From Rhodobacterales bacterium HKCCE4037 (GTDB taxonomy: Bacteria > Pseudomonadota > Alphaproteobacteria > Rhodobacterales > Rhodobacteraceae), in contig WVSM01000007.1 in the NCBI GenBank assembly GCA_015689645.1, positions 124,001 to 188,000 of the forward strand: a stretch of DNA of 64,000 nt, in the 5' to 3' direction. Below the pieces are notes generated by a model, which was not told the origin of the DNA, made no database searches, and saw only the letters and a program-made list of their open reading frames with translations. Position numbers and translations under genes: made by a program. Of this stretch, positions 1 through 9,605 are shown in pieces; position 1 is the stretch's first letter; each line of letters starts with the position of its first letter.

Positions 1-821
1 ACGGGATGGCTGAGCGCGTGGATCGCGCCGAGGCCCTTTTGGAAGGCCGTCGCACCCATGGCCGCGGCGCTCATCATCTGGGCGCGCGCTTCAATATCCG
101 TGCCGTCCGCGAACGCGCGCGGCAGGTTGTCGATCACCAGCTTCATGCCCTCCAGCGCAATCCCTTGGCTCATCGGGTGGTAATGCGGGCTGGAGAAGGC
201 TTCGACGCAATGGGCAAAGGCGTCGAGCCCGGTGCCCGCCGTGATCGCAGGCGGCATGCCTACGGTCAACTCCGGGTCGCAGATCACGACCGTCGGCAGG
301 ACCCTGGGGTGGAAGATGATCTTCTTTTCGTGGGTCGCGCTGTCGGTGAGGACCGAGGCGCGCCCAACCTCGGACCCCGTCCCTGCCGTCGTCGGCACCG
401 CCACGATGGGGGCGATGGCATTGGCATCCGCCCGTGTCCACCAATCGCCGATATCCTCGAAATCCCAGACGGGCCGGGTCTGGCCGGCCATGAAGGCGAC
501 CATCTTGCCAAGGTCGAGACCGGACCCGCCGCCGAAGGCGATGACGCCGTCGTGGTCTCCGGCGCAATAGGCTTCGATCCCGGCGGCGAGGTTCTTGTCG
601 TTCGGGTTCGGGTCGACCTCGGCGAAAAGCGCACGGCCAAGGCCGGCGTCCTCCAGCACGTCGAGTGCCTGCGCGGTGATCGGTAGACCTGCGAGCCCGC
701 GATCCGTAACCAGAAGGGGCCGCGTTATCCCGGCCTGCGCACAGGCCTCGGCCAGTTCGGCAATCCGGCCCGCGCCGAAACGGATGGCGGTGGGGTAAGA
801 CCAATTGGCGGTGAAGGTCAT
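1..821 (-). CDS. Iron-containing alcohol dehydrogenase (3' end cut by window edge)
   Basis: Group III (iron) alcohol dehydrogenase, probably an NAD(P)H-dependent alcohol/aldehyde oxidoreductase. About 273 N-terminal residues of a family of about 380 are visible. The nucleotide-binding GGGSGLDLGK stretch and the TTAGTGSEV motif are clear, and the frame runs off the window near the metal-site histidines (ending IHALSHP). The ATG shares the sequence ATGA with the stop of the upstream glutamine-synthetase-like gene, so the two are translationally coupled. Together with that ligase and the decarboxylase it forms an amine/aldehyde-type catabolic operon; the substrate is not shown by the sequence. 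Maleylacetate reductase is an alternative within the same fold. Confidence 0.9.
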   Translation of the reverse strand, partial: MTFTANWSYPTAIRFGAGRIAELAEACAQAGITRPLLVTDRGLAGLPITAQALDVLEDAGLGRALFAEVDPNPNDKNLAAGIEAYCAGDHDGVIAFGGGSGLDLGKMVAFMAGQTRPVWDFEDIGDWWTRADANAIAPIVAVPTTAGTGSEVGRASVLTDSATHEKKIIFHPRVLPTVVICDPELTVGMPPAITAGTGLDAFAHCVEAFSSPHYHPMSQGIALEGMKLVIDNLPRAFADGTDIEARAQMMSAAAMGATAFQKGLGAIHALSHP

Positions 822-2179
822 GCTTTCTCGAATCCTCGCTGGATTTCGTAATCTGTGACCGCGCGGTCGAATTCGTCGATCTCCCACTTGGCGGCGTGGG
901 CGTAATGGTCGATGACCGCGTCCCCCATCGCCGCGCGCAGCATGTCGGAGTCGAGCAGCGCGTCGCGGGCATCGCGCAGGGTGCGCGGAATTTCCGCCGC
1001 GCCGGTGTCGCCATAGGCATCGCCACCAAAGGCGTCGGGAAGCGACAGCCCTTCGTCGATCCCGGCGAGGCCCGCGGCCAGCATCGCGGCCTGCCCGAGA
1101 TACGCGTTCATGTCCGAGCCCGGGATACGGCATTCGACGCGAATGCCCTTGGTTCCCTCGCCCACAAGACGGAACGCCGCTGTCCGGTTGTCGACAGACC
1201 AGACCAGCCGCGTGGGCGCGAAGGTGCCCGGCGCGAAGCGTTTGTAGCTGTTGATATAGGGGGCGAGGAAATACATCGCCTCGCCCGCGTATTTCAGAAG
1301 TCCCGCCATGTAGCTGTCCATCAGGGCAGATTTTCCCATCGGAGCGTCGGCGTCGTGGAAGGCGTTGGCGCCATCGCGGACCAGGGATTGATGGATGTGG
1401 GAGGCAGAGCCGACCGAATCCGGCGACAGCTTGGGCAGAAAGGTTGCCGCGTAGCCCTGCTGATGCGCGATCTCTTTCACCGCGTGCTTTGCGATCGTGT
1501 GATGATCGGCACAGGCCAGCGCGTCGGCGTAACGGATATTCAGCTCCTCCTGCCCGGCTTCGGCCTCGCCTTTCGTGCCTTCCACCGGCACCCCCATGGC
1601 GCGCAGGTGATTGCGGATCGGGCGCATCACCGGCTCTTCCTTGGAAGTCTGGAAGATATTGTAATCCTCGTTGTAGTGGCTGATCGGGCGCAGGGCGCGG
1701 AAACCCGAGGCAGCGATCTCGTCATGGGTGCCTTGGAAGAGGAAGAATTCCAGCTCGGTCGCCATCACGGGGCTCAGGCCCATCTTCTCGGCCCGCGCGA
1801 TCTGGCGTTTCAGCATCTCGCGCGGGGCGTGTGGGACGGCTGCGTGGGTGGTGTGATCGATGATATCGCAGAGGACCATGGCGGTGCCGTCGAGCCATGG
1901 GACCGGGCGCAGAGTGGAGAGGTCGGGCTTTAGCGTGTAATCGCCGTAGCCCCTGCTCCAACTCGCCGCCGCGTAGCCATCGGGGGTCGCCATGGCGAGG
2001 TCGGTCGCCAGCAGGTAGGTGCAGCAATGGGTCTCGTCCTCGGCCATGTCGAGGAAGGCTTCGGCGTGGAAGCGTTTGCCCATCAGGCGGCCTTGCATGT
2101 CGACGAGGCACACAAGGACCGTGTCCACCGCGCCGGACTTGATCTGCGCCTTCAGCGCGTCGAAAGTGAGTGTCGTCAT
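818..2179 (-). CDS. Glutamine-synthetase-family ligase (gamma-glutamylamine synthetase-like)
   Basis: A 453-aa type I glutamine-synthetase fold protein. The beta-grasp region (QGRLMGKRF), the metal-site segment ATELEFFLF, the EAEAGQEELN stretch, the ATP-binding segment around KLSPDSVGSASHIHQS and a C-terminal RVECRIPGSDMN are all recognisable. With an amino-acid decarboxylase upstream and an alcohol dehydrogenase downstream, a role like PuuA/GlnA3 (gamma-glutamylation of an amine) is more likely than ammonia assimilation; this is inference. The start chosen (MTTLTFDALK) has an AGGGGA ribosome site just upstream; the frame stays open further 5' but without a better site. Confidence 0.85.
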   Translation of the reverse strand: MTTLTFDALKAQIKSGAVDTVLVCLVDMQGRLMGKRFHAEAFLDMAEDETHCCTYLLATDLAMATPDGYAAASWSRGYGDYTLKPDLSTLRPVPWLDGTAMVLCDIIDHTTHAAVPHAPREMLKRQIARAEKMGLSPVMATELEFFLFQGTHDEIAASGFRALRPISHYNEDYNIFQTSKEEPVMRPIRNHLRAMGVPVEGTKGEAEAGQEELNIRYADALACADHHTIAKHAVKEIAHQQGYAATFLPKLSPDSVGSASHIHQSLVRDGANAFHDADAPMGKSALMDSYMAGLLKYAGEAMYFLAPYINSYKRFAPGTFAPTRLVWSVDNRTAAFRLVGEGTKGIRVECRIPGSDMNAYLGQAAMLAAGLAGIDEGLSLPDAFGGDAYGDTGAAEIPRTLRDARDALLDSDMLRAAMGDAVIDHYAHAAKWEIDEFDRAVTDYEIQRGFEKA

Positions 2180-2219
2180 CGTGTCCCCTTTTCCCGTCAC
2201 TGTGCCAAGCTCTGCCCGG

Positions 2220-3617
2220 CTAGGCGAGGGTCGAATTGACCTCGGCAATGACGTCGGCGGCCATCATGACATGGTCGCGCGTGGTGTCGAACTGGCCAAC
2301 CTGGAAGCGGATGACCTTTCGACCGGCGTGCATCCCTTGGGTCAGGTAGATCCGCCCGTCGTCGTTCAGCGCATCGACAAGGCGCTGCTGACGTGCGTCG
2401 TCACCGGGGCAGCGGAACGAGAACAGGCTGAAAATGGGTTCGGTCACGATCTCGAACCCATCCATGGCACGGATCGCTTCGCAGATTTCAACGGCCCAGG
2501 TGATGTGGTTGCGAATGCGCTCGCGCAGTCCGTCGAGGCCATAGGAGCGGATCAGGAACCAGATCTTCAGGGCCCGGAACCGGCGGCCTAGGGGGATGGT
2601 CCATTCCGAGTAATTCGTCACAGGGTTTCCCGAGGTCTTGAGGTATTCCGGTTCGATCTTGAGCGTATTCAACTGCGGCTGCGGATCGCGCAGGAACTGG
2701 ACGGAGCAGTCGAATTGCGCGCCCATCCACTTGTGCGGGTTGAAGACGATGCTGTCGAACCGCTCCACCCCCGGCCAGAAGTCGGCACGGAGTTCCGGGC
2801 AGATCATCGCGGCCCCGGCCCAGGCGGCGTCGAGATGGGTGTAGAGTCCTTCCCGTTCAGCAATGTCGGCAATCGGCGCAAGGTCATCGGCGGCACCGAT
2901 GCCGGTCGCGCCGGTCACCGCGATCATGCCCGCCGGAACGTGACCCGCCGCGCGGTCGGCCTCGATGGCGGCTTGCAAGGCGTTCGGGTTCATCGCGTAG
3001 CGCGGCCCGTGGGTCGGCAGCTTCACGAGGTTTTCCTGCCCGATCCCGGCGACCCAGCAGGCGCGGTCGATCGACGAATGCACCTGGTCCGAGCAATAGA
3101 TGCGCAGATTACCCTTGTTTGCCAGCCCCTCGCGATTGCCGGTGAAGCCTGTCGCCTTCTCACGCATCGTCAACACAGCGGAAAGCGTGGCGGACGACGC
3201 GCTATCCTGAATGACGCCGGTGAAGCCATCGGGCAGGCCCATCGCCTGGCGCAGCCAGTCGATCATCACGCCTTCCACCTCGGTCGCGGCGGGCGAGGTC
3301 TGCCACAACATGCATTGCGCGGCGATGGTCGTCACGAGGAACTCGGCCAGCATCGACGGCGGCGCGGCGTTGGCGGGGAAATAGGCGAAGAAACGCGGGT
3401 GCTGCCAATGGGTGATGCCGGGCATCACGATCCGCTCGAAATCGTCGAGGATGCGCGCCATGCCCTCGGGCGCGTCGGGCGGCGCGGTGGGCAGTTTCGC
3501 GGCGATCTCGCCCGGCTCGGTTTGGGCGCGGACCGGCTTTTCGGCCAATGTCTGGTGGTATTCGGCCGCCCATTCGCTGATCCGCGCGCCCCATTCGGCG
3601 AATTCGTCCCAATCCAT
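2220..3617 (-). CDS. PLP-dependent amino acid decarboxylase (group II, aromatic-L-amino-acid decarboxylase family)
   Basis: A 465-aa group II decarboxylase that would release CO2 from an aromatic or other amino acid to give an amine, in the cytoplasm. The PLP lysine lies in NPHKWMGA (K296), the cofactor-ring aspartate in HLDAAWAG (D263) and the substrate-side histidine in QVHSSIDRA (H180), as in dopa/tyrosine/tryptophan decarboxylases. Start at MDWDEFAEWG is supported by AAGGAGG a few bases upstream. It is first in an operon with the glutamine-synthetase-like ligase (40-base gap) and the iron dehydrogenase, and diverges from a DeoR-type regulator 109 bases away that probably controls it. The exact substrate is unknown. 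Confidence 0.88.
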   Translation of the reverse strand: MDWDEFAEWGARISEWAAEYHQTLAEKPVRAQTEPGEIAAKLPTAPPDAPEGMARILDDFERIVMPGITHWQHPRFFAYFPANAAPPSMLAEFLVTTIAAQCMLWQTSPAATEVEGVMIDWLRQAMGLPDGFTGVIQDSASSATLSAVLTMREKATGFTGNREGLANKGNLRIYCSDQVHSSIDRACWVAGIGQENLVKLPTHGPRYAMNPNALQAAIEADRAAGHVPAGMIAVTGATGIGAADDLAPIADIAEREGLYTHLDAAWAGAAMICPELRADFWPGVERFDSIVFNPHKWMGAQFDCSVQFLRDPQPQLNTLKIEPEYLKTSGNPVTNYSEWTIPLGRRFRALKIWFLIRSYGLDGLRERIRNHITWAVEICEAIRAMDGFEIVTEPIFSLFSFRCPGDDARQQRLVDALNDDGRIYLTQGMHAGRKVIRFQVGQFDTTRDHVMMAADVIAEVNSTLA

Positions 3618-3726
3618 CCTGGCCTCCTTGCTGACGTCCGGCGGACCGTATGCGCCCCCCGAGGGCTTGTCGATGGGACGCAATTGCGGCTTGCTTGCGA
3701 AGGTTCGGATGGGGGACAAGGCGGGC

Positions 3727-4506
3727 ATGAAAAGCAGTTTTCGCCAGACCGAGATCCTCGACATCGCGCGCCGCGACGGCAAGGTGATGGTCGATGACCT
3801 GGCCGCGCATTTCGGCGTGACGGTGCAGACCATCCGACGGGACCTCAGCGATTTGGACGACGGCGGACTATTGGCCCGGGTGCACGGCGGGGCCGTGCTG
3901 AAGTCCGGCACGACGAACCTCGCCTACGGTGAACGTCAGAAGGTCCTGACCGAGGAGAAGCTGGCAATCGCGCGGATCTGTGCCGCAGAAATCCCCGACG
4001 ATTGCTCGATCTTCCTGAACATCGGTACCAGCACGGAAGCCGTCGCCGCGGAATTGCTGAACCACAGGAACCTGCTGGTGGTGACCAACAACCTCAACAT
4101 TGCTCATATCCTCGAACGAAATCCGGATTGCGAGGTCATCGTGACAGGTGGGACGCTGCGGCGCGGTGACGGCGGCTTGATTGGAGCGATCACGGTGGAT
4201 GCAATCCGCCGGTTCAAGTTCGACGTGGCCGTGATGGGCTGCTCGGCACTGGATGCCGAGGGCGACGTGCTGGATTACGACATTCAGGAGGTGGGTGTGA
4301 GCCAGTCGATCATCGCGCAGGCCCGACGCGCCTTCCTGGTGGCGGATCATTCGAAATTCCAACGCTCCGCACCGGGGCGCATTTGCTCACTCGCGGATGT
4401 TGACGCCCTGTTCACTGACCGTGCCCTGCCCCGCGCCCTGTCCGCCGCGTGCCAAGACTGGGGCACGGAGGTGCACGTCGCCTTCGCCGCCGACAGGGCC
4501 ACCTAG
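3727..4506 (+). CDS. DeoR/GlpR-family transcriptional regulator
   Basis: A 259-aa DeoR-type repressor: an N-terminal winged helix-turn-helix (VDDLAAHFGVTVQTIRRDLS, about residues 20-40) followed by the family signature LLARVHGGAV and a C-terminal DeoRC sensor domain (NIGTSTEAVAAELL, VTGGTLRRGDGGLIG) that usually binds a phosphorylated effector. The start with GGGGGACAAGG upstream is chosen over in-frame upstream codons because it gives the normal family length. It is divergent from the decarboxylase operon, its likely target, and its stop is 5 bases from the convergent end of the reductive dehalogenase gene. Confidence 0.9.
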   Translation: MKSSFRQTEILDIARRDGKVMVDDLAAHFGVTVQTIRRDLSDLDDGGLLARVHGGAVLKSGTTNLAYGERQKVLTEEKLAIARICAAEIPDDCSIFLNIGTSTEAVAAELLNHRNLLVVTNNLNIAHILERNPDCEVIVTGGTLRRGDGGLIGAITVDAIRRFKFDVAVMGCSALDAEGDVLDYDIQEVGVSQSIIAQARRAFLVADHSKFQRSAPGRICSLADVDALFTDRALPRALSAACQDWGTEVHVAFAADRAT

Positions 4507-4511
4507 CCCGT

Positions 4512-7500
4512 TCAAAGATCGAGTTCGATCACGCCACCCGCATCGGCGGCGCGGGATTGGCAGGTAATGATCGCCGTCTTGCGCTGTGTGTTCGACAGGA
4601 CAAAATCGCGGTGCTCGACCTCACCGGAGACGAGCCCACATTTGCACACGCCACAAATCCCATCCGAACACTTCAAATCCACCGGGATACCGTTCTCGAT
4701 CAACACATCCGCGGCCGTCCGGTCGGCTGGAACCGGGAATTCCCGGCCCGATCTCGTCAGGCGGATGGTGAACGGGTGGTTCTCGTAATCCGGCAATTCG
4801 GGGACGGAGAAGTATTCGAGGTGCAGGTTGTCTTCGTCGAACCCCGCCGCGCGGGCGGTATCGAGAACGGCGGTCATGTAGGCTTCGGCGCCGCAGGTGT
4901 AGACATGGGCACCGTCGACCGGGCGAAGGATCGAGGCAAGATCCGCACGGGATCCTTCATCGGAGACGTGCAGCGTGGCGCGGTCCGACCACGGCGCATT
5001 CTTCAGCGTCTCGAGATACCCCATCGTCTTTCGCGACCGTCCGGAATAATGCATCTCGAACGGCTGGCCCAATGCATGCAGCCGATGTGCCATCGCGATC
5101 ATCGGTGTGATGCCGATCCCGCCACCCATGAGGTAGGTCATCGGAGCCTCTTCGTGCAGCGGGAAATGGTTGATCGGCTTGGAGATGAAAACCTTGCGGC
5201 CCTCGTTGAAGATACGGTGAAGCAATGCGGAGCCGCCCCGCCCTGCCGCCTCCCGTAACACGCCGATCTGGTATTTCGTCCGGTCCGCCGGATCACCGGA
5301 CATGGAATACTGGCGCAGGAATTCGGGGGCGACGACGATATCGAGATGCGCGCCGGCGTCCCATGCGGGCAAGTCACTGCCGTCGAGGCTGGCGAATTCG
5401 TAGATCGTTATGTCTTCGGCCGACCGTTCGGCCTTGGTGATCTCGACCCGCAGCACAGGGCTTTCATCATAATCGCGGGTCGTGTGGGCCGGCATCTCGC
5501 CCTTGGCAAGTCGCGCCTTGTATTCCTCTGCCGTGATCATGGCCTGGTAGGCCTCGATCCCGGCCTCGCGGTCCATCGGGTAAGGATAGGGATAGGGGTG
5601 CGGGACGAGGGGCGCGGGATAGACGGCAAGTGTCTGATCCTCGTAGCGCAGGTCCAGATCCTTTTGCAGTCCGCGCGCGTTCACCGGCTTTTTCGTCGGG
5701 CGATAACCGCCATCCTCGTCAAGTTCGAGGTCCCACCACCATTTCTTGACCGGGTTCAGGTCGCCCCGCCCCAGCATGTCGTCAAGCCTAGCCAGCGCCG
5801 GTGCGGAGCCGGGAACCTTCATCGCTGTCCAGCGGAACACCGCGTCGCCCAGAACCCCTTCGAGGTTCCACGGGCAGGTCTTCATGCAGCGCCCGCACAT
5901 CGCGCCACCCTCGGTCGTGATCCGGTAGGTCGCGCATTTCTGGCTGTCGGATTTCCAGATTTCGTAGCCGTTGAACATGAGCTTCGGCCCCGCCGTGATC
6001 GCACCCGAAGGGCATTCGCGGGCGCATTTCAGGCAGGAGCCGCAGAAGTCCTGCAAGCCGAAATCGATGGGCTTGTCATGGGCCAGCGGCAGATCGGTTG
6101 TGACCACGCCGGATTTCAGGCGCGGCCCGAGATAGGGGTTCAGGATCACCTCGCCGATGCGACTGACCTCGCCTAGACCGCTCAGCAACAAAAGCGGCGG
6201 TTGAAGCACTTCGCCGTCCATGACCGTATGCGCCTTGGCCTTGTAGCCGAGATTGCGGAGTTGCCGCGCCACGACCCCGCCCAGAAGCGAGAAGCGAAGG
6301 TAGGCCCGCATGGATTGGGCGACGCTGATCCAGTCGTCACCGGATGCGCCCTCCATCGTCTCGTAGCCCTGGTCGATGATCATCGAGATGGCGTTATCGT
6401 GGGGCGGATCGATGGGCTCGCCTGCCGCATCGTGGGAATACCATGTCCAGTCGGGGCAACGGCTGAGACCGACCGCGTCGACGCCGAGGAAGTAGCTGGT
6501 CGCCTTTACGAGGTCGGCGGCCTTGCCGGGGTCGAGCGCGATTTTCTCTGGCGCCGCCTCTCCATCTTGTAGAAGAACGAAGGCCCCGAGCGCGCGCCGT
6601 TGCGCGGACGACGGCGCCGCCTTGCGGGCGTAGCGGCCGCCCGCCGCCCCGTCCTGCAATGGCTTGCCCATATCGCCGAACTGGGCGCGCGCGAACATGT
6701 CGGTGCGTTTGGGCACGCGCGGCACGTTGGCCTCGTCGATGAATGTCGTCGGTTCGTCCACGCGTTTCAGCTTTTCGAACGGGTGCGCGCCTTCGACGAA
6801 TTTCCTCTTTGCATAGGGCTTCGACCCGACCGGCAGGATCGCGGAGGGATGCAGCGGCCGATCCGGCGCGATGTCGAAAGATGTCGTGATGGCCGCGATC
6901 CCGAAATCGGAACCGATGAAAGGGGCCAGCAGACCTCCCTGCCCCGGCACCGCGAGCCCCGCCGCGACAGCAAGGCGATTGAGGTCCACGTCGGACGACG
7001 AGGCCGTATGCGCCCGCGCATCGTGGCCCAGAAGCCGGATGTAATTGGCAATCACCACGGCCGTCTCAGCCGCCAGCAGACCGGAGCGATGGTCGGATGC
7101 CCCCATGATCCAGTCCGTTCCAGGCTCGGCAGCGTCCGGTGCGCGGGGGTGCTGGTAGAGGAAGACGATAGCGTGCGTATGGCCGTCGATCGTGGTCGGC
7201 GGCGCTTCCATCGATTCCTTCAGGTCCGCCATGATCATGTCGATACCCGAGGCCAGCGTCTTGGTCTGCCGAGTGCGCAAGTCCTGCGCGAGGCGCGCAA
7301 TGTCCGGGTTAAGGTGCGGGGTATCCAGTACGGCCTCTCGCGGTAGGGCACAGGTTCCGATCAAGGAGGCATCGCAGAAATAGCCGAATGCTTTCAGGTG
7401 ATTGGCCCGCTCCACCGGATCGTCCGGCGTCTCGGCCATTGCCTTGTTCACGAGACCGTTGCGGATCGCGTCGAGCATCGCGGCGTGATCGCGCATCGCG

Positions 7501-7658
7501 TTCACGATGGAGGCCGGATTGTTATGGTCGACAAAGGACAGCGGCCGAAATTCCGGAACACCGGAGAGATCGACCGCCTCCGTCCGTGCAAGCCGCTCAA
7601 CCCTGTGGCGGCCAAGATGCACAGGGCGGGACTTGTCCGAGAAAATGCGAAATCCCAT
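4512..7658 (-). CDS. rdhA: Self-sufficient cytoplasmic reductive dehalogenase fused to ferredoxin reductase (BhbA/NpRdhA type)
   Basis: A 1048-aa multidomain enzyme. Residues 1-350 are a divergent N-terminal region and residues 360-650 the cobamide-binding reductive dehalogenase core. It has two ferredoxin-type motifs: C539-x2-C542-x2-C545-x3-C549, and C575-x12-C588-x2-C591-x3-C595 ending CPWN. Residues 735-950 are a flavin reductase module (RQYSMSGD flavin motif, GGGIGITPM nucleotide site). A C-terminal plant-type 2Fe-2S domain carries C997, C1002, C1005 and C1033. Y453, K515 and R579 have the same spacing as the catalytic Tyr/Lys/Arg I recall for NpRdhA (426, 488, 552). There is no TAT signal and no membrane anchor gene, which fits a respiration-independent catabolic enzyme taking electrons from NAD(P)H. 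It is last in the homogentisate operon; a halogenated phenolic substrate is inferred. Confidence 0.9.
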   Translation of the reverse strand: MGFRIFSDKSRPVHLGRHRVERLARTEAVDLSGVPEFRPLSFVDHNNPASIVNAMRDHAAMLDAIRNGLVNKAMAETPDDPVERANHLKAFGYFCDASLIGTCALPREAVLDTPHLNPDIARLAQDLRTRQTKTLASGIDMIMADLKESMEAPPTTIDGHTHAIVFLYQHPRAPDAAEPGTDWIMGASDHRSGLLAAETAVVIANYIRLLGHDARAHTASSSDVDLNRLAVAAGLAVPGQGGLLAPFIGSDFGIAAITTSFDIAPDRPLHPSAILPVGSKPYAKRKFVEGAHPFEKLKRVDEPTTFIDEANVPRVPKRTDMFARAQFGDMGKPLQDGAAGGRYARKAAPSSAQRRALGAFVLLQDGEAAPEKIALDPGKAADLVKATSYFLGVDAVGLSRCPDWTWYSHDAAGEPIDPPHDNAISMIIDQGYETMEGASGDDWISVAQSMRAYLRFSLLGGVVARQLRNLGYKAKAHTVMDGEVLQPPLLLLSGLGEVSRIGEVILNPYLGPRLKSGVVTTDLPLAHDKPIDFGLQDFCGSCLKCARECPSGAITAGPKLMFNGYEIWKSDSQKCATYRITTEGGAMCGRCMKTCPWNLEGVLGDAVFRWTAMKVPGSAPALARLDDMLGRGDLNPVKKWWWDLELDEDGGYRPTKKPVNARGLQKDLDLRYEDQTLAVYPAPLVPHPYPYPYPMDREAGIEAYQAMITAEEYKARLAKGEMPAHTTRDYDESPVLRVEITKAERSAEDITIYEFASLDGSDLPAWDAGAHLDIVVAPEFLRQYSMSGDPADRTKYQIGVLREAAGRGGSALLHRIFNEGRKVFISKPINHFPLHEEAPMTYLMGGGIGITPMIAMAHRLHALGQPFEMHYSGRSRKTMGYLETLKNAPWSDRATLHVSDEGSRADLASILRPVDGAHVYTCGAEAYMTAVLDTARAAGFDEDNLHLEYFSVPELPDYENHPFTIRLTRSGREFPVPADRTAADVLIENGIPVDLKCSDGICGVCKCGLVSGEVEHRDFVLSNTQRKTAIITCQSRAADAGGVIELDL

Positions 7659-7732
7659 CGTGGCCTATCCATCCCTTGCCGTGCAGTGTCGCGAAGTCTC
7701 AACCGGAACTGCAGGCATTGGCAATGCCACGA

Positions 7733-7918
7733 TTAAGGACGCGCCGCTTTCAGGGCATCGCGCAAGACGGCGCGGTCGCCGACGTGGTTTGCGAGGATCA
7801 GGATCAGTCTCGCGTTCAGGGCGTCGGATTGATCCTTTGTGAGGCCGTGGTGAGCGGCGATCAACTCGTCGTAGAAGCCGTCCGGCTCGGGGATGTTGGG
7901 CTGCGTGTTCAGGGTCAT
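7733..7918 (-). CDS. DUF2783 family small protein
   Basis: A 61-aa protein (begins MTLNTQPNIPEPDGFY) with the DUF2783 pattern DELIAAHHGLTKDQSDALNARLILILANHVGD. Members are commonly found directly after FAD monooxygenase genes, as here: its ATG overlaps the upstream TGA in an ATGA sequence. The function is unknown; a partner or stabiliser of the monooxygenase is the simplest guess. An in-frame upstream codon exists but lies inside the monooxygenase gene. Confidence 0.8.
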   Translation of the reverse strand: MTLNTQPNIPEPDGFYDELIAAHHGLTKDQSDALNARLILILANHVGDRAVLRDALKAARP

Positions 7919-9516
7919 GACTGGCCTGTTGCGATGGCGAGGGCGGCGAGGATAGCGGCCGGGTCGGCTTCTGGCCAACGCGCCGCGACATGCTGGTCGG
8001 GACGGATCAGGTAAAGTGCCTGAGGCGCTTCCCCGAGGTAGCGCTCGCGCAGGGCATCGCTGAGGTCCGCGTCGGTCAGGGCGAGGTGATCCAGCGGGAG
8101 GGTGCTTTCAACCTCCGGCACCTCCGTTCCAAGCGCGAGCAGCGTGAATTTTCCCTTCAGATGATCGAGCAGAAACCCGTCGGCCAGCGGCGCGTCGGGG
8201 CATGGGCTGCCCGGTCTTGTGCGGGCTGGCCCGTCCAGAGCGTCGGGCCCGTTCAAGGCCATGCCGTCATAGGTGCACGGCACCGAAAGACGCCCGGAAT
8301 TGACCATGGGTCGGGCAAAGGCATGATCCCTGGCGAGTGTCAGGACCGCGTTACGAAAGATCTTCGACATCTCGGATTTCGGCGTCAGGAAGTCCGTGGC
8401 GCGGGTGGAATTCAGGATGTTTTCGTCCGCCCCGTGGGCGCGTTCGTCATGATAGGTGTCGAGCAGGCTGTCGGGGGCCAGACCCTTGAGAACGAGATCC
8501 AGTTTCCACGCAAGATTGTCGGCGTCCTGGATCCCGGAATTCGCACCACGTGCGCCGAAGGGACTGACCTGATGCGCGCTGTCCCCGGCAAAGAGCACGC
8601 GGCCATGGCGGAAGCGTTCCATCCGACGACACTGGAAGGTATAGATCGAGGTCCAGACAAGCTCGTATTCGGTGCCGTCGGGCAGGAACTCGTCGATGCG
8701 TTTGCGGATGCGGGACTCGTCCAGCTCGGCTTTCCGGTCGATGTCCCAGCCAAGCTGGAAATCGATGCGCCAGACATCGTCGGGCTGCTTGTGGAGGAGC
8801 GCGGATTGCGGGGCCTCGGCCAGCGGCGGCTCGAACCAGAACCAGCGCTCGGTCGGGAAATCGGCCTTCATGCGGACATCGGCGATCAGGAAGTTGTCCT
8901 CGAACACGCGGCCTTCGAAGCTGAGCCCCATCATCGCGCGCGTGGGTGAGCGCGCCCCGTCACAGGCGATGACGTAATCGGCCGTCAACTGGTAGGGACC
9001 GTCAGGCGTGTCGATGTCGAGGGTAACGTGCTCGGCGGTCTGCGTGAGCCCGGTCACCACGTTGCGACCCCGAATTTCGATCGGCTTCCCCTCGCCTTCG
9101 GCACGCCGCAGGGCGTCGATCAGGAACTTCTCGAAATAAGGCTGCTGAAGATTGATGAAGGCCGGATTCCGATGGCCATCTTCTGGTAGAAGATTGAAAT
9201 TGAACACTTCGCCGTCGCCGTGAAAGACCCGGCCGACATTCCAGACCACGCCCTTTTCGACCATGTCGCGACCGGCGCCGAGGCGATCGGCGATTTCCAG
9301 CGTGCGCTTGGCAAAACAGATCGCGCGAGACCCCTGCCCGACCCCGTCATGGTCATCAAGGATCAGCGTGGGCGTCCCCTTCTGCGCAAGATCGAGGCCC
9401 GTAGCGACGCCGATGGGACCGCCGCCGATGATGATGACGGGATGGTGCCCTTCGCGCGCGGCCTCCGGGCGGTAGGGGTAGAGTTCGTGGGCAAGGGCGT
9501 AGGTGGCGCCGACCAT
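7915..9516 (-). CDS. FAD-dependent aromatic-ring monooxygenase (MhpA/PheA-like)
   Basis: A 533-aa class A flavoprotein hydroxylase. The Rossmann motif is VIIIGGGPIGVATGLDLA near residue 30, and the second FAD motif RVLFAGDSAHQVSPFGARG is in the normal place. The C-terminal thioredoxin-like tail ends with a typical LYLIRPDQHVAARW segment. Such enzymes hydroxylate phenols with NAD(P)H and O2. Since hmgA, maiA and fahA are upstream in the same operon, a reaction that yields homogentisate (for example from a hydroxyphenylacetate) is the best inference; the substrate is not proven. The start MVGATYALAHE is chosen because AAAGGACGG lies just upstream; a TTG or ATG 7 codons earlier is less well placed. 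Confidence 0.87.
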   Translation of the reverse strand: MVGATYALAHELYPYRPEAAREGHHPVIIIGGGPIGVATGLDLAQKGTPTLILDDHDGVGQGSRAICFAKRTLEIADRLGAGRDMVEKGVVWNVGRVFHGDGEVFNFNLLPEDGHRNPAFINLQQPYFEKFLIDALRRAEGEGKPIEIRGRNVVTGLTQTAEHVTLDIDTPDGPYQLTADYVIACDGARSPTRAMMGLSFEGRVFEDNFLIADVRMKADFPTERWFWFEPPLAEAPQSALLHKQPDDVWRIDFQLGWDIDRKAELDESRIRKRIDEFLPDGTEYELVWTSIYTFQCRRMERFRHGRVLFAGDSAHQVSPFGARGANSGIQDADNLAWKLDLVLKGLAPDSLLDTYHDERAHGADENILNSTRATDFLTPKSEMSKIFRNAVLTLARDHAFARPMVNSGRLSVPCTYDGMALNGPDALDGPARTRPGSPCPDAPLADGFLLDHLKGKFTLLALGTEVPEVESTLPLDHLALTDADLSDALRERYLGEAPQALYLIRPDQHVAARWPEADPAAILAALAIATGQS

Positions 9517-9605
9517 GGTGGCCGTCCTTTCAATCAAGTGCGTCGGCCAATAGAGGTGTCGTTCGGTTCATGGGGTTCTTTCACCAACTTGGCAGACTGT
9601 CCGGG

